From: an uncultured Candidatus Melainabacteria bacterium
Lineage (GTDB): Bacteria; Cyanobacteriota; Vampirovibrionia; Gastranaerophilales; Gastranaerophilaceae
Length of the DNA: 14,681 nt
Assembly (NCBI GenBank): GCA_934693215.1
Contig: CAKUVB010000021.1
Span: 1-14,681 of the forward strand
Direction of reading: 5' to 3'
The translations under genes and the position numbers were made by a program. Below the pieces are notes generated by a model. That model was not told the origin of the DNA and ran no database searches. It saw nothing but the letters and a program-made list of their open reading frames with translations. Position 1 is the stretch's first letter. Each line of letters opens with the position of its first letter. Shown here piece after piece: positions 14,668 through 14,681 of this stretch.

Positions 14668-14681
14668 ATTTCCTCTCTGTC

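Overview
The window is AT-rich bacterial DNA with tightly packed genes, short spacers and the standard code (TAA/TGA stops, mostly ATG starts). Three things are combined: a flagellar stator gene, a secreted zinc amidase with a Gram-negative-style periplasmic layout, and CDP-glycerol/LicD-type surface-polymer genes. This fits a gut-type Gastranaerophilales (Vampirovibrionia/'Melainabacteria') genome best. A low-GC Clostridia-like lineage is the main alternative. The assignment is inference from gene style and composition, since no rRNA or other taxonomic marker lies in the window.

Layout. (1) 1-683, minus: motA, cut by the left edge. (2) 773-3575, plus: a secreted peptidoglycan amidase, ruvB, and a 94-residue protein I do not recognise. 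(3) 3640-8042, plus: an apparent four-gene operon behind a near-consensus promoter, encoding a DUF475/TerC-like membrane protein, RlmN, a DUF115/Maf-type glycosyltransferase and D-aminoacyl-tRNA deacylase. (4) 8091-9371, plus: a CDP-glycerol glycerophosphotransferase-family enzyme. (5) 9402-12448, plus: an apparent four-gene operon encoding a class V PLP aminotransferase, a SAM methyltransferase, a TagD-like cytidylyltransferase and a hexapeptide acetyltransferase. (6) 14667-12419, minus, convergent: a small Rossmann protein and a 615-residue protein with two complete LicD domains, overlapping the end of the plus operon by 30 bp. No spacer exceeds 96 bp. I see no tRNA, rRNA, CRISPR array, insertion sequence or convincing intrinsic terminator.

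How the genes may work together. Regions 4-6 look like a surface-glycan decoration locus. The cytidylyltransferase would make a CDP-activated small alcohol phosphate (CDP-glycerol is the default reading). The glycerophosphotransferase and the LicD protein would transfer phospho-substituents onto a glycan. The aminotransferase, methyltransferase and acetyltransferase would tailor the small molecule or a sugar. Whether the aminotransferase and methyltransferase build an unusual amino or N-methylated CDP-linked headgroup is the most interesting open question.

Regulation. Translation signals fall into two classes. Internal operon genes, and 3291, 3640, motA and 14667, have ordinary Shine-Dalgarno sequences. 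Four genes at the head of a unit (773, 2130, 8091, 9402) have none. Instead each has a TATAAT-like -10 box, three of them with an extended-10 TGN, ending only 6-8 bases before the ATG. Transcription should therefore start on or within about two bases of the start codon, which predicts leaderless mRNAs.
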